A stretch of DNA of 64,000 nt from Blastomonas sp. SL216 (GCA_026625625.1 CP113055.1:1738501-1802500); one strand, 5' to 3'; counted from the stretch's first letter, positions 51,661-61,547 are shown. Translations and numbers: made by a program. Notes: a model not told the origin generated them from the sequence alone.

Positions 51661-52707
51661 CTAGCCAGCCCCCAGGAACCGCACGGCATCGCAAGGTCTG
51701 AGCTGAGATCTCAACCGCGCCGACAAGCAACAGACGCCCTGAGCCACCAGGTCGCTGTTGAAATCGTCGCGCTCTGCCCGCAGCGCCACCGTCTCGACGC
51801 CACGGCCCATTGCACGCTCGGAAAGCCGGACGAACGCGCCCTCGCCTGCCGGGTCGTTGTCGCATGCGACATAGAGGCGCTTCAGCGCTTGCGGGAATTC
51901 GAGAGCGGCAAGATGCGCGGCCGAAAGCGCAGCGATCAGCGGCATGGCCGGCATCGCCTGACGCAGCGAGAGCATGGTCTCGATCCCCTCGCCGGCTGCC
52001 ATGACCTCGCCTGCGCTGCCGAACCTGACGCCGGATCCGAGCAGACGTCCCATCGCCCGCCTCGGGGGCTTCACAGGCGCCTTGGCCAGGCCGCCCGGAT
52101 CGAGCCAGGTGCGATGCACTCCGGTCAGACTTCCTTCCGCATCGGTAACGGCCGCAATCAGCGCGGGCCAGCCTGTCTGTATCCCCGGCAGATCGTCTGC
52201 GCCCGGCCTGTAGAAGCAGCGGGGATGAAAACGCAACGCAGCGCAGCCTGCGGTTGCGGTGATTCCGCGTGCCGCAAGATAGGTTGCGGCAAGCGTCGCA
52301 TCGATTGGCCGGGACGCTGCCCAGAGCCGCTGTGCCGCGATCAGAGAGCTCTGGCCCAATCTGGATCGCGTCGGCCTTCCCAGCGATATCGCCGGTTCTG
52401 CAGGCAGGCTGAGGAACCGTCTTGCCTCGGCCAGCGTGTCGGCCAGGCACGAATGCCCGCACACTGCTGCGATGATGTCGAGCAGGTCGCCATGCTCGCC
52501 ACTCGCGGCATCGGTCCACTTTCCCGGCAATGCCCTGCCTCCGCCCCGGTCAGACAAGCGCACATAGAGACTGCGCCCGGGTTCATTGTGCACATTGCCC
52601 ACGAACCAGTAATGGCCCTCGCGCTTGCCATTGGAGAGATAGCGGCGGCACACCGCCTCGGCATTGTCGGCCAGGCGGCGCGCGATATCGGATGGGGATG
52701 CGGTCAT
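51661..52707 (-). CDS. Toprim-domain primase-like protein
   Basis: 348 residues from ATG 52707. The N-terminal part resembles a zinc-free primase lobe (WFVGNVHNEPGRSLYVRLSD, GDLLDIIAAV). The Toprim core has the glutamate in MAAGEGIETMLSLRQAMPA and the Asp-x-Asp motif in KRLYVACDNDPAGEGA. Toprim enzymes make primers or nick DNA; here it likely helps replicate transferred single strands. It follows the strawberry-notch gene by 11 bp on the same strand, an arrangement seen on many sphingomonad ICEs. Confidence 0.92.
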   Translation of the reverse strand: MTASPSDIARRLADNAEAVCRRYLSNGKREGHYWFVGNVHNEPGRSLYVRLSDRGGGRALPGKWTDAASGEHGDLLDIIAAVCGHSCLADTLAEARRFLSLPAEPAISLGRPTRSRLGQSSLIAAQRLWAASRPIDATLAATYLAARGITATAGCAALRFHPRCFYRPGADDLPGIQTGWPALIAAVTDAEGSLTGVHRTWLDPGGLAKAPVKPPRRAMGRLLGSGVRFGSAGEVMAAGEGIETMLSLRQAMPAMPLIAALSAAHLAALEFPQALKRLYVACDNDPAGEGAFVRLSERAMGRGVETVALRAERDDFNSDLVAQGVCCLSARLRSQLRPCDAVRFLGAG

Positions 52708-52718
52708 GCGGGGCTCCT

Positions 52719-55700
52719 TCAAGCGGCCTTGCGCTCGTGCAGTCGAACCACCGGAAACCGGTCGATCAGCCGGGCGAACACGTCGGCGCCAGCAGCCCCT
52801 GCCGGCACGTAGAGCTTCAGTTTCCACGAGACGATCTCAGGGATCAAGCCCATCGCCTTGAGCCGCTCGACGCCGAGATCGTTGAACCCGAAAAGCTCGA
52901 TCCGCCATTCGTTCATCGAGCGCACGCGGCGAAGGGTCTGGCCTTCGGCGATCTCGAGCGTGGCAGCGCCTTCGCCCAGCAGGCGCCAGGCCTCGTCGGC
53001 AAAGATGCGGACACTGTCCTCGCCGGTCTCGCTCGCTGCCCAGGCAGCGGATACCTTGCGTCCGATGATCCGCTCGCCCGTATCGGTCTGGAGCCGGTAG
53101 ACCCGCGCCGATTCCTGGGGAAGCCGCTTCCAGATCGGCAGCAGCAGCCCTGCCACCATATGGAGTGTCGAGGTCTCGAACGGAGCGATTTCGCCGAGTT
53201 CCGAGCTCCAGGCCGTGCAGAAGCGGGCTTCATCGACCGGCTTCCAGTGCGACTGCGCGAATTCCTCCTCGAGCATCCTGGTCTTCTCCAGCGGCCGCTG
53301 AAGCGCGACGCGCCGCTGGACGCCGCCCTGGTCATCGATCAGGCTGCGCGCACGCAGCTGGACGGCAGCCCTGCCCGAGCGCGTGTTCAGCAGAAGCTCG
53401 CCGCCGCGTGCCCGGGCCAGCTCGAGCGCGTCGTCGAGCGCCAGCGGCACGATCCGGTCCTTCCGCTCGATGGTCAGCAGCCGGGTTTCCGCGCCGGTGC
53501 CGGGATGCGTGTAGATAGTCCGGCGGCCGGAGACGACGAAGCTTTCGGCGCGCAGCGTCTCGAGGCCAGTCTCGAACGTCCCCGAGGCGATGGCTCCTTC
53601 GATACGCGCTGCAAGCAGGCCTTCGAAGCTCTCGAACAGGATTTCCTGCAGATCGATCGTCAGGGCGAGCATGCGGTTGAGAAAGGTCGTGATCGGCGGC
53701 AGTTCGTCCTTGAGCCCGGTATCGTCGGTCAGCACCAGCCCGGTTGCGGCCTCGAACGTCCGGAGCGAACAGCCATCGATCCTGCCCTCGGCGATCAGCC
53801 GGTAGAGCTGACGAAGTGCGTCACGCGCATGGAAGGATTCGAGATTGTCCTCGGGCCGGAACATGTTCTGGCCGCCGGTCTGACGCTGGCCGCGCGTGAT
53901 CGCGCCCAGCGTGTCGAGCCTGCGCGCAATGGTCGAGATGAAGCGCTTCTGCGCCTTCACGTCGGTCGAGACCGGACGGAATAGCGGCGGCTGCTTCTGG
54001 TTCGTGCGGTTGGTGCGGCCGAAGCCCTGGATGGCGCTGTCGGCCTTCCAGCCCGGCTCGAGCAGATAATGGATGCGGCGACGCTGGTTCCTGGCTCCGA
54101 GATCGGCATGATAGGACCTGCCCGTCCCGCCCGCTTCGGAAAAGACGAGAATGCGCTTGTCATCGTCCATGAAGGCGCGCGTTTCGGCAAGGCTGGCGCT
54201 GGCGGGCCGGTTCCGGACCGCAAAGCGCAGCGCGGCCCCTTCCTGCCTGACCGGCACGATGCGCCGCGAGCGCCCGGTCACCTCGGCGACCGCATCGGCC
54301 CCGAAATGCTGGACGATCTGGTCGAGTGCGCCCGGCACGGGCGGCAGCGCGGCAAGCTTCTCGATCATCGCATCGCGGCGGCGGCAGGCCTCGCGATTGA
54401 GCACCGGATTGCCATCGGTGTCGAAGACAGGGCGCGATGCCAGATGGCCCTCGCCATCGGTAAAGGGCTCGTGGAGCTGCACCGGAAAGCTGTGCGCAAG
54501 ATAGTCGAGCACATATTCGCGCGGCGTGATGTCGACCGAGACATCGTCCCAGTCCTGCGCAGGGATTTCGGCAAGCCGCCGCTCCTGCAGCGCCTCGCCG
54601 GTCGAGACGATCTGCACCACGGCAGCATGGCCTGCCTCCAGGTCGCGCTCGATCGAGGCAATGGCCGCAGGCGTCTGCATGGCGGTGATGAGATGGTTGA
54701 AGAAGCGCTGCTTGGTGCTTTCGAAGGCCGAGCGCGCCGCCGATCGGGTCTGGGGATTGAGCGTGCCATGGCCCTGGCTGGTGACGCCGGCGGACTCGAG
54801 CGCGGCTGCCAGATTGTTGTGAATGACCTGGAAGGCAGAAGCATAGCTGTCATAGATGCGGCGCTGCTCGCCGGTCAGCCTGTGTTCGAGCAGTTCGTAC
54901 TCGACACCATCGAACGAGAGCGAGCGCGCGGAATACAGGCCGAGCGCCTTGAGATCGCGGGCGAGCACCTCCATCGCCGCCACACCGCCCTCCTCGATCG
55001 CAGCCACGAACTCGCTGCGCGAGGCAAAGGGAAAATCGCTTCCGCCCCAGAGCCCTAGCCGCTGGGTATAGGCTAGGTTGCGGACCGTGGTCGCGCCGGT
55101 TGCCGAGACATAGACGATGCGCGCATCGGGAAGCGCGTGCTGAAGCCTCAGGCCTGCCCTGCCCTGTTGCGATGGCTTCTGCTCGCCGCGAGCGCCCTTG
55201 TCGCCTGCTGCATTGGCCATGGCATGCGCCTCGTCGAAGACGATGACGCCATCGAAATCGGAGCCCAGCCATTCAATGATCTGTTCCAGCCGGCTCGGCT
55301 TGCCCGCGCGCGCCTGGCTGCGCAGCGTGGCATAGGTCGTGAACAGGATGCCCTGGTCGAGCCGGATGGCACTTCCCTGGCGAAAGCGCGACAGCGGCGT
55401 GACGAGCAGCCGTTCCTGGCCGAGCGCTGCCCAGTCGCGCTGGGCATCCTCGAGCAGCCGGTCGGACACGGACAGCCACACCGCGCGGCGGCGCCCCTTG
55501 AGCCAGTTGTCGAGGATGATCCCGGCCACCTGCCGACCCTTGCCGGCTCCGGTGCCGTCGCCAAGGAACCAGCCGCGCCGGAACCTCACCGCGCCTTCGG
55601 CATCGTCGCTCGCCGCCGCCAATGTGTCCCAGGTCGTATCGGTCGTCCAGGCACCTGCGAGATGTCCTGAATGGGCTTCGCCGGCATAGACGATCGATTC

Positions 55701-57062
55701 AAGCTGCGCGTCCGATAGCAGGCCGTCCGTCACCAGCCGTGCGGGAAGATGCGGGCGATAGAAGGGCTTCGGCGGTGCGACCGAGGCCATGGCGGCGGAC
55801 TGGACCAAGGGGGTCGGGTGCGGATGTGCGCCCTCGATCGACAGCGACTGCAGCGCATAGGGCTCGTAAATCGCATCCGAAAGCCTGCCGCAGGGCGCCT
55901 GCCATTCATGCACCGCATAGGCGAGTTCATGGCTGTCCTCGGCCAGCGCAGGAATTCGGGGAGGCTGCAAGTCCTGCGTCCTTGCGTTCTTGCGCGCTGC
56001 ACCAGCCGCGATGACAGGAGCTTGCGAGGCCGCCTCAGCGGCCTGCAAGCCATATTGCGGTCGTGCAGGCAGGTCGGCCTCGATCCAGGCGAGCAGCGTC
56101 GCCAGATCGGGAGCCTCGCCGCGCTCCGGCGTCCGGATGGAAGAGGCTGCGGCAGGCAGATTGTCGAACACGAGCAGCCGGGTGCGCGTCGTGGTGCCGT
56201 GCCGCGCATAGACCCGGCCCGCAATGGCTGCAGAAAAGCGCAGCGTTGCCTGTTCCTGCAGGGCCTCGAAAGCCGGTCGCCAGCCGGGCGCTTCAGGCGC
56301 ACAGCCAGCGCCGACAATGGCGACCAGCCTGCCTCCGTCAGCCAGCCGGGCGAGCGCAGATGCAATGTGCCGCAGAGCTGCGCCACGCATCCTGCCATCG
56401 ACATTTGCGGCAACGGAAAATGGCGGGTTCATCAGCACGATATCGGGCCGCACACCGGCGTCGAGCCGGTCATCGATCGCGGCGGCATCATGGTGCGTCA
56501 CAGGCACGCCGCCGAACAGCTCTGCCAGAAATGCGGCTCGGGCAGGATCGAGCTCGTTGAGCGCGAGGCTGGCACCTGCAAGTTCTGCATGGATCGCAAG
56601 TATGCCCGTTCCTGCGGAGGGCTCGAGAACGAGATCGCCTTCGCGGATGGCAGCGGCGCGTGCGGCTGCATAGCCGAGCGGAAGCGGGGTCGAGAATTGC
56701 TGAAGCGCCTGGCTGGTCGGGGAGCGCCGCGTATGGGTGGGGATCTGCCGAGCGATCCTGTCCCAGAGCGCCAGGCATTGCGGCGGAGAACCTGCCCGCG
56801 CCATAAGCGCGCGGCCATAGGCGCGCAGCAACAGGACCTGCGCGCCTTCGCAGGCATCATAGGCCGACTTCCAGTCCCATGCCCCCGCAGCGTCGTCCGC
56901 GCCGAAGGCAGGGATCATCGCTGCGCGCAATCTTGCGGTGTCGAAGGGCTCGCCCGCGGCGAGCAGCGCCGCGATGGCCTGTGCAGCGCGATGCAGCGGT
57001 GATGCAGCAGCGATTTGGCCGGACGCGGCACCTGGTGAGGAGGATCTGGAAGCAAAAGCCAT
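52719..57062 (-). CDS. Methyltransferase-strawberry-notch helicase fusion
   Basis: 1447 residues. The N-terminal Rossmann methyltransferase has LVLEPSAGTGILAIHAELAG (residues ~144-163) and the catalytic N212-P-P-F. The central superfamily 2-like helicase has GDGTGAGKGRQVAGIIL (Walker A, near 500) and VIVFDEAHAMANAAGDKGAR (motif II, near 605), followed by strawberry-notch C-terminal blocks (AGGTGRSYHADLGARN, GFGRTNRTNQKQPP). Such proteins are nearly universal on this element type and may modify and unwind incoming DNA, possibly against restriction. No frameshift or stop is seen. Confidence 0.93.
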   Translation of the reverse strand: MAFASRSSSPGAASGQIAAASPLHRAAQAIAALLAAGEPFDTARLRAAMIPAFGADDAAGAWDWKSAYDACEGAQVLLLRAYGRALMARAGSPPQCLALWDRIARQIPTHTRRSPTSQALQQFSTPLPLGYAAARAAAIREGDLVLEPSAGTGILAIHAELAGASLALNELDPARAAFLAELFGGVPVTHHDAAAIDDRLDAGVRPDIVLMNPPFSVAANVDGRMRGAALRHIASALARLADGGRLVAIVGAGCAPEAPGWRPAFEALQEQATLRFSAAIAGRVYARHGTTTRTRLLVFDNLPAAASSIRTPERGEAPDLATLLAWIEADLPARPQYGLQAAEAASQAPVIAAGAARKNARTQDLQPPRIPALAEDSHELAYAVHEWQAPCGRLSDAIYEPYALQSLSIEGAHPHPTPLVQSAAMASVAPPKPFYRPHLPARLVTDGLLSDAQLESIVYAGEAHSGHLAGAWTTDTTWDTLAAASDDAEGAVRFRRGWFLGDGTGAGKGRQVAGIILDNWLKGRRRAVWLSVSDRLLEDAQRDWAALGQERLLVTPLSRFRQGSAIRLDQGILFTTYATLRSQARAGKPSRLEQIIEWLGSDFDGVIVFDEAHAMANAAGDKGARGEQKPSQQGRAGLRLQHALPDARIVYVSATGATTVRNLAYTQRLGLWGGSDFPFASRSEFVAAIEEGGVAAMEVLARDLKALGLYSARSLSFDGVEYELLEHRLTGEQRRIYDSYASAFQVIHNNLAAALESAGVTSQGHGTLNPQTRSAARSAFESTKQRFFNHLITAMQTPAAIASIERDLEAGHAAVVQIVSTGEALQERRLAEIPAQDWDDVSVDITPREYVLDYLAHSFPVQLHEPFTDGEGHLASRPVFDTDGNPVLNREACRRRDAMIEKLAALPPVPGALDQIVQHFGADAVAEVTGRSRRIVPVRQEGAALRFAVRNRPASASLAETRAFMDDDKRILVFSEAGGTGRSYHADLGARNQRRRIHYLLEPGWKADSAIQGFGRTNRTNQKQPPLFRPVSTDVKAQKRFISTIARRLDTLGAITRGQRQTGGQNMFRPEDNLESFHARDALRQLYRLIAEGRIDGCSLRTFEAATGLVLTDDTGLKDELPPITTFLNRMLALTIDLQEILFESFEGLLAARIEGAIASGTFETGLETLRAESFVVSGRRTIYTHPGTGAETRLLTIERKDRIVPLALDDALELARARGGELLLNTRSGRAAVQLRARSLIDDQGGVQRRVALQRPLEKTRMLEEEFAQSHWKPVDEARFCTAWSSELGEIAPFETSTLHMVAGLLLPIWKRLPQESARVYRLQTDTGERIIGRKVSAAWAASETGEDSVRIFADEAWRLLGEGAATLEIAEGQTLRRVRSMNEWRIELFGFNDLGVERLKAMGLIPEIVSWKLKLYVPAGAAGADVFARLIDRFPVVRLHERKAA

Positions 57063-57313
57063 GGCGGGTTCCCTTGAGCGAGAGCGGAACAGGTTCGGAG
57101 CGAGCCGCAGCGCGGCGCTCTCTCTCCCGGCCCCGCGGCCCGCCCGGCCGCAGACCAGCTCTTCCTCCCGGCCCGGTGGTCATGACCGGTCAGGGCTGGA
57201 CAGCCCGCGATGGATTCCCGGGCGCTCGGGAACTGCGACCTGGCCGTCAAACCGGCCCCGCCGGTTATGGTGGCAAGGCTGGTCCCGAGGAGCGGAAGGG
57301 CGAATGCAGGCCA

Positions 57314-57340
57314 GGAGCGGGGTACGAAAGGCCCCGCTCC
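57314..57340. promoter_or_regulatory. Hairpin in the 302-bp gap upstream of the helicase gene
   Basis: GGAGCGGGG (57314-57322) pairs with CCCCGCTCC (57332-57340) over a 9-base loop. The 57063-57364 gap has no gene; its GC-rich sequence probably forms the 5' leader of the helicase transcript. No T-tract follows on either strand. Confidence 0.45.
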
Positions 57341-57364
57341 CGTGCAGCCTGGGCCTTGCAGAGT

Positions 57365-57955
57365 TCAGCCGGGTGGCCGGTTCGAGTCAGGCGGACTGCC
57401 ATGGAACGCCGCCCAGGCACCCGGCTTCCACTGGCGCAGGCTGCGCTCGGCCATGCACCTTTCCTGGTCGGTAAAGAGCTGAGGATAGCCTGTGGCAACC
57501 AGGGCCCAGTCGATATCCTCCTCGTACCAGCCACTCGGCAACCGGAGCGCATCGGGCATGGCGGCGTTGCGTTCGGGGTCCAGATGGAAACCGCCATGGC
57601 TGGCTGTGCTGTAGAAGATGATACCCTCGGCATAGCGCGTCGCGCGCTGCGAAGAGCCCCAGGATGTGGTCGCGCAGAGCAAAACCTCCACGCGGACAAG
57701 CGCTTGGCACTGCCGGCGATGCTCGAGACAGGAATCGACATGCGCTCTAAAGCCATCCGCATCGGCAATCCGTTCGCCAAAGCCGAAACCATCGGCCCGG
57801 CACCACTGGCCGATCGGCTTGGTCCCGGGGGCAGCCGTCACGATCCACAAGCCTTGCCCATCGCTGCATGGAACGGCGATCAGCGCAAGCTGGCCAACCC
57901 GTGCGGCCATCAGCCCATCTGCGGTCGTGCCATATTCGGCGGACAAGCTGGTCAT
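57365..57955 (-). CDS. DUF7007-type protein
   Basis: 196 residues from ATG 57955, which overlaps the upstream gene by ATGA. Segments GLWIVTAAPGTKPIGQWCRA, FHLDPERNAAMPDALRLPSG and WYEEDIDWALVATGYPQLFT match a family I associate with DUF7007, found in the same place on related elements. It is soluble, with four spaced Cys. Function is unknown. It lies between the ParB-like gene and the helicase on the same strand. Confidence 0.72.
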   Translation of the reverse strand: MTSLSAEYGTTADGLMAARVGQLALIAVPCSDGQGLWIVTAAPGTKPIGQWCRADGFGFGERIADADGFRAHVDSCLEHRRQCQALVRVEVLLCATTSWGSSQRATRYAEGIIFYSTASHGGFHLDPERNAAMPDALRLPSGWYEEDIDWALVATGYPQLFTDQERCMAERSLRQWKPGAWAAFHGSPPDSNRPPG

Positions 57956-58428
57956 GCTGCCCTCCTGCGAACAAGCGGACGCGGCACGATGGCCGTGTCG
58001 CTCACGATGGCGATCGTCGCATCCCGATAGCCGCTCCGGGCGAGCCAGGCGCTGGCTTCGCACGCATCCGCGCCGGCATGCAGCAGTTCTTCGCCCTCGC
58101 CGCATCGTGACAGGACCAGCGCACAGCCTGGTGTCGGACGGCCCAGAATCTCGAAATCGAGACGGCTCGCGATGGAGTAGATCCGCCGGATGACGAGAAC
58201 GGGCCTGCCGCAGCTCGCATAGGTCGCAATGTGCAGGCCGAACGTCGCAGGAAGCGGCGAGAGCCCACCGTCACGCCCGGGTCGCCACTCGACCAGCGTC
58301 CCGCTGCCATTTTCCTCCTCCCAGGCCCGCAATTTGCGCCTGAAGCGATCTGGCGGCCGCGGCCCGCCGTTGCTGAAGCGGATTGTCGCGCCCAGCGGCG
58401 CGAGGCGATAGATGTCGGATGCGAGCAT
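57952..58428 (-). CDS. Unknown soluble protein coupled to DUF7007 gene
   Basis: 158 residues, starting at ATG 58428, about 15 bp after the T-tract of the terminator. It begins MLASDIYRLAPLGATIRFSN, has a basic stretch (RPPDRFRRKLRAWEEENG) and ends PRPLVRRRAA. No membrane helix or motif is recognised. The 4-base overlap with the downstream gene (ATGA) points to a two-protein unit. Because a terminator directly precedes it, it should have its own promoter inside or near that hairpin. Confidence 0.68.
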   Translation of the reverse strand: MLASDIYRLAPLGATIRFSNGGPRPPDRFRRKLRAWEEENGSGTLVEWRPGRDGGLSPLPATFGLHIATYASCGRPVLVIRRIYSIASRLDFEILGRPTPGCALVLSRCGEGEELLHAGADACEASAWLARSGYRDATIAIVSDTAIVPRPLVRRRAA

Positions 58429-58442
58429 GGAAATTCTCCCTC

Positions 58443-58481
58443 AAAAAAGCCGAAAGCCCGGCGCAGTGGCCGGGCCTTCGG
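58443..58481 (-). terminator. Rho-independent terminator after the ParB-like gene
   Basis: On the minus strand a 13-bp stem with one mismatch (CCGAAGGCCCGGC at 58481-58469 with GCCGGGCTTTCGG at 58462-58450) encloses a 6-base loop. It is followed directly by six T (58448-58443). It lies 32 bases after the ParB-like stop. Confidence 0.9.
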
Positions 58482-58512
58482 TGGGATCGGGGATAGCTAT
58501 GCTGCGCCGCGT

Positions 58513-60642
58513 CTATTCGGCGGCGATGGCACAGGCGCTGTCCTCCGCATGACCATCGACCAGAGCGGCCAGGCCCTCCGGCAGGTCGGCAGGGCGATCG
58601 GGGCCGACCGGGTCGCCGGGCACCGTCCCGTCGCTGCCCGGAGTGCGCAGGGGCTCAGGCAGCCAGCCGGTTTCCTCGAGCAGCCGTTCGGCCTCGCGCG
58701 CCATGTCGGCCTTTTTCAGATGGCCGATCATCTGCGCAAACTGCTCGCCCCGGGCTTCGGTGACATCGGCGAGGATGCGCGGCTTGGGAACGCAGCGCAA
58801 ATAGCCTTGCGAGGTCGCGCGCCATCCGGCGGCGGTGATGTCGAGGCCGACAGCACGTGCGATGACGTGCGAATGCGCCAGCCTGCGCTCGATGCCGTGC
58901 CTGGAGATCCGGCCATTGTCATAGCGGGGGACGATCTCGGCCTGGGCATTGAGGCCGAGGGCAGCACAATGCGCGAACAGCCCCGACTGGTCGGCGGGCT
59001 TGAGCGCCAGCAAGGCGGTCCACAGGTCTCTTTCCGAGGACGGCAGGCGTAACTTCCAGTCGGCATGGCGTTCGGCAATCGCCCGCGCAGGCGCACTGTC
59101 GCCAAGGCCTTCCGGCGGATGGCTGAACTGGACCGGATGAAGGGCGAGCTGCAGGCAGCTTTCGCGGCTGAAGCTGTAAAAGGTCGCCAGCACCATCGCG
59201 TGTAGTACCGCCACAAAGGCTGTGGCGGGATCCCTGGCAAACGCATCCTGAAGCGCGAGCGTCCGCCAGGCGGTGAGATCCGAGACCAGCCGGTCGGACA
59301 GCGGCCTCAGCATGCTTTCGTCCTCGCCGCTTTCCTGATCAACCTGTCCGACAGCGGATGGGTCCCCGGCCGCTGCTCCATCGCCCCGTGGCAGTTCGGG
59401 ATTGCCTGTCCGATCCGCGCCCGGACCGCCGGTTCCCTCCGGAACCTCGGGCATCTCGTCCTCTGTCCGCACGAAGCCGCGTTCGACCTGCACCGCTCCG
59501 TTCCGATCGATCGTGACGAAGGCACCGGCGCGGGCCATGTCCTCGGGATCGTAGATCAGGGGCCGATCGACCAGCGCGGCGATTTCTGTCTCGATCGCCT
59601 CGATGCGCGCTTCCACATCTTGCGGTATCTCGTCTGCATCCGACCATGATGCGGTCAGCTCTTCGGCCTGCGCCTCGAGTTCGGCCAGCCGCTGCGTCTG
59701 CTCGGGCGACAGCGATGTCTCGCTGCCGGAAATCCTGCGCATTGCCTGGGTCATGTTCCAGGGCATATCGATGGCGCTCGTCACCCATTTCCAGCCTTCA
59801 GCCGCGATGCGGTCGGCATCACTCCTGAGCTTTTCCTCGACCAGCCGGTCGAGCAGAGCAGCGTCGGTCAGCCAGCCGCCATCATCGGGTTCGAACAGGT
59901 CGCGCACGATGCTGCCGCCGGCAGCAAGATAGGCGGCCTGTGTCACATAGAGCACCCGCTTGTCTGCGGCGCGCACCGTGCTTTCCGTCAGCCTGTGGCG
60001 GATATAGGGGGCGGACCGGTTGAAGCCCTGGCTCAGCATGTCCAAGACCTGTTCCTGGCGCTGGTGATCGTCGCTCACCGTGAACGCCATCAGCTGATCG
60101 AGGGTCATGCCATCCTCGGCATAAATTTCGAGAAGCCTGGGCGAGACGGAAGCGAGCTTAAGCCGCTGGCGCACGACAGCGGGTGTCGTCATGAAATGCG
60201 CAGCGATCGCCTCGACCTGCTGCCCCTTGTCGACAAGCGCCTGCATCGCGCGGAACTGGTCGAGGGGATGCAGGGGTTCACGCGCCGCATTCTCGGCAAG
60301 GCTGTCTTCTTCCGCCAGGATATCGCCGGCAGCCTGCTGGACAATGCAGGGCACAGGCGCGTTGCGCGCCAGCCGCTTCTGTTTCACGAGCAGTTCGAGC
60401 GCGCGGTAGCGACGGCCGCCTGCAGGGATTTCGAACATGCCGGTCTCGGCGCCGGTTTCGTCGAGCACCGGGCGGACGTTGAGGCTCTGCAGCAGGCTGC
60501 GCCGCGCGATGTCCTCGGCTAGCTCTGCTATCGACAGGCCGCATTTGGTCTGGCGAACATTGGACTGCGACAAAACGAGCCGGTCGAAAGGAATGTCGCG
60601 CGAAGGGCTTAAGGTGATGCTGGCTTTTCCTGGTCTGGCCAT
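58513..60642 (-). CDS. Large ParB/RepB/Spo0J-domain protein
   Basis: 709 residues from ATG 60642, behind GGAGAATGACC; an ATG six bases upstream is too close to that site. The ParB N-terminal domain has IPFDRLVLSQSNVRQ, ELAEDIARRSLLQSLNVRPV and EIPAGGRRYRALELLVKQ. The HTH KorB-like part follows (AIAAHFMTTPAVVRQRLKLA). The 450-residue C-terminus is special to this element family and ends PEGLAALVDGHAED. It probably binds element DNA for regulation or maintenance; there is no partner parA nearby, so classical partitioning is uncertain. Confidence 0.92.
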   Translation of the reverse strand: MARPGKASITLSPSRDIPFDRLVLSQSNVRQTKCGLSIAELAEDIARRSLLQSLNVRPVLDETGAETGMFEIPAGGRRYRALELLVKQKRLARNAPVPCIVQQAAGDILAEEDSLAENAAREPLHPLDQFRAMQALVDKGQQVEAIAAHFMTTPAVVRQRLKLASVSPRLLEIYAEDGMTLDQLMAFTVSDDHQRQEQVLDMLSQGFNRSAPYIRHRLTESTVRAADKRVLYVTQAAYLAAGGSIVRDLFEPDDGGWLTDAALLDRLVEEKLRSDADRIAAEGWKWVTSAIDMPWNMTQAMRRISGSETSLSPEQTQRLAELEAQAEELTASWSDADEIPQDVEARIEAIETEIAALVDRPLIYDPEDMARAGAFVTIDRNGAVQVERGFVRTEDEMPEVPEGTGGPGADRTGNPELPRGDGAAAGDPSAVGQVDQESGEDESMLRPLSDRLVSDLTAWRTLALQDAFARDPATAFVAVLHAMVLATFYSFSRESCLQLALHPVQFSHPPEGLGDSAPARAIAERHADWKLRLPSSERDLWTALLALKPADQSGLFAHCAALGLNAQAEIVPRYDNGRISRHGIERRLAHSHVIARAVGLDITAAGWRATSQGYLRCVPKPRILADVTEARGEQFAQMIGHLKKADMAREAERLLEETGWLPEPLRTPGSDGTVPGDPVGPDRPADLPEGLAALVDGHAEDSACAIAAE

Positions 60643-60951
60643 GGTCATTCTCCATGACGGGCCGCCGGAAGGACTTTCTCCCGGCTCCGGACCCGTCACA
60701 GGGGCCCTGCCCTCCTCTTCCTTTCGTGCCTTGGCCGCGCGAACGATCGCCAGATAGCTCTGAAGGAAGCCCTGGCTAAGCCACCCGCCCCATCCATTGT
60801 CCGGTACGCCGGCCAGCGGGAAACGTCCGATCTGCGCCCTGGGTTGGAGCGGGCGCGCGAAAGCTTCAGTTTGGTTGCAGTGCTGTTTGACAGGGCCGCG
60901 CTCGAAGCGCAGGCTATGGCTTGCGGTTTGTTGCTAGCAGGGGGAATATCG
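60643..60951. other. Divergent spacer upstream of the ParB-like gene
   Basis: A 309-bp gap between divergent genes, without a supported ORF. Partial open frames extend from both neighbours, but neither has a ribosome site further out. It should hold both promoters. No clear palindrome or parS-like site was noticed by eye. Confidence 0.4.
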
Positions 60952-61485
60952 ATGAAATTCAACAGTCTTACGCTGGCGCTCGTGATGGGCGCCGGTCTCG
61001 CTTCGGGTGCGGCTCTGGCACAGGATGCATCGGCACCGCCGGTGTCGGTGCCCATGGCAGCGCCGGCCGCCAGCCCTGCTCAGCCTGCCGCGCGGGTCGT
61101 TCCGCCGAGCACCGTGCTCACCGTCACGCCGCTGGCCGAAATCACCTCGAAGCGGATCGAGGAAGGTGACAAGTTCCAGTTCAGCGTGGTCGCCGACGTT
61201 GTCGAAGGCGGCGTCATCGCCATTCCGCGGGGCAGCATGGTTCAGGGCACGATCACCTGGAAAACCGGTCGCGCGATTGGCGGCAAGTCGGGCAAGTTCG
61301 AGGTCACGTTCGATCATGTGACGGTCAATGGTCGCAACTACAAGCTGACCGGCCTCCACCGGCAGGAAGGCCGGGGTAACAGCGTCGGTGCGCTGCTGGG
61401 CTCGATGATCGTTTCGGGGCGTTCTGCCGTGATGCTGCCGGGCCAGATGGCCAATGCCATTACCGCCGAACCCATTCCGTTCTGA
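60952..61485 (+). CDS. Exported conjugation-type protein with beta-rich domain
   Basis: 177 residues from ATG 60952, behind AGGGGGAA. A signal peptide ends near ALA-QDA (residue ~24). A Pro/Ala-rich linker leads to a beta-rich part: STVLTVTPLAEITSKRIEEG, then FSVVADVVEGGVIAIPRGSM, VQGTITWKTG and GKFEVTFDHVTVNGRNYKLT. This resembles the VirB10/TrbI C-terminal barrel style (promoting 'pro-G-S' turns) but is much shorter, so it may be a stand-alone relative. It is convergent with ardC over a shared terminator. Confidence 0.7.
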   Translation: MKFNSLTLALVMGAGLASGAALAQDASAPPVSVPMAAPAASPAQPAARVVPPSTVLTVTPLAEITSKRIEEGDKFQFSVVADVVEGGVIAIPRGSMVQGTITWKTGRAIGGKSGKFEVTFDHVTVNGRNYKLTGLHRQEGRGNSVGALLGSMIVSGRSAVMLPGQMANAITAEPIPF

Positions 61486-61500
61486 AAGATGCGCTGAGCG

Positions 61501-61547
61501 GCCAGCCTTGCCCTTCCCGGCCTGAGCGCTGAAGGGACAAGGCTGGC
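61501..61547. terminator. Bidirectional terminator between exported-protein and ardC genes
   Basis: GCCAGCCTTG (61501-61510) pairs with CAAGGCTGGC (61538-61547), and the inner CCCTTC pairs with GAAGGG with one bulged base. It lies between two converging genes, so it can serve both; the ardC stop codon begins within its last base. T-runs are weak on both sides. Confidence 0.65.

Noticed and set aside
54069-55058. 329-codon plus-strand frame
   Set aside because: Antisense to the strawberry-notch helicase; composition typical of a shadow.
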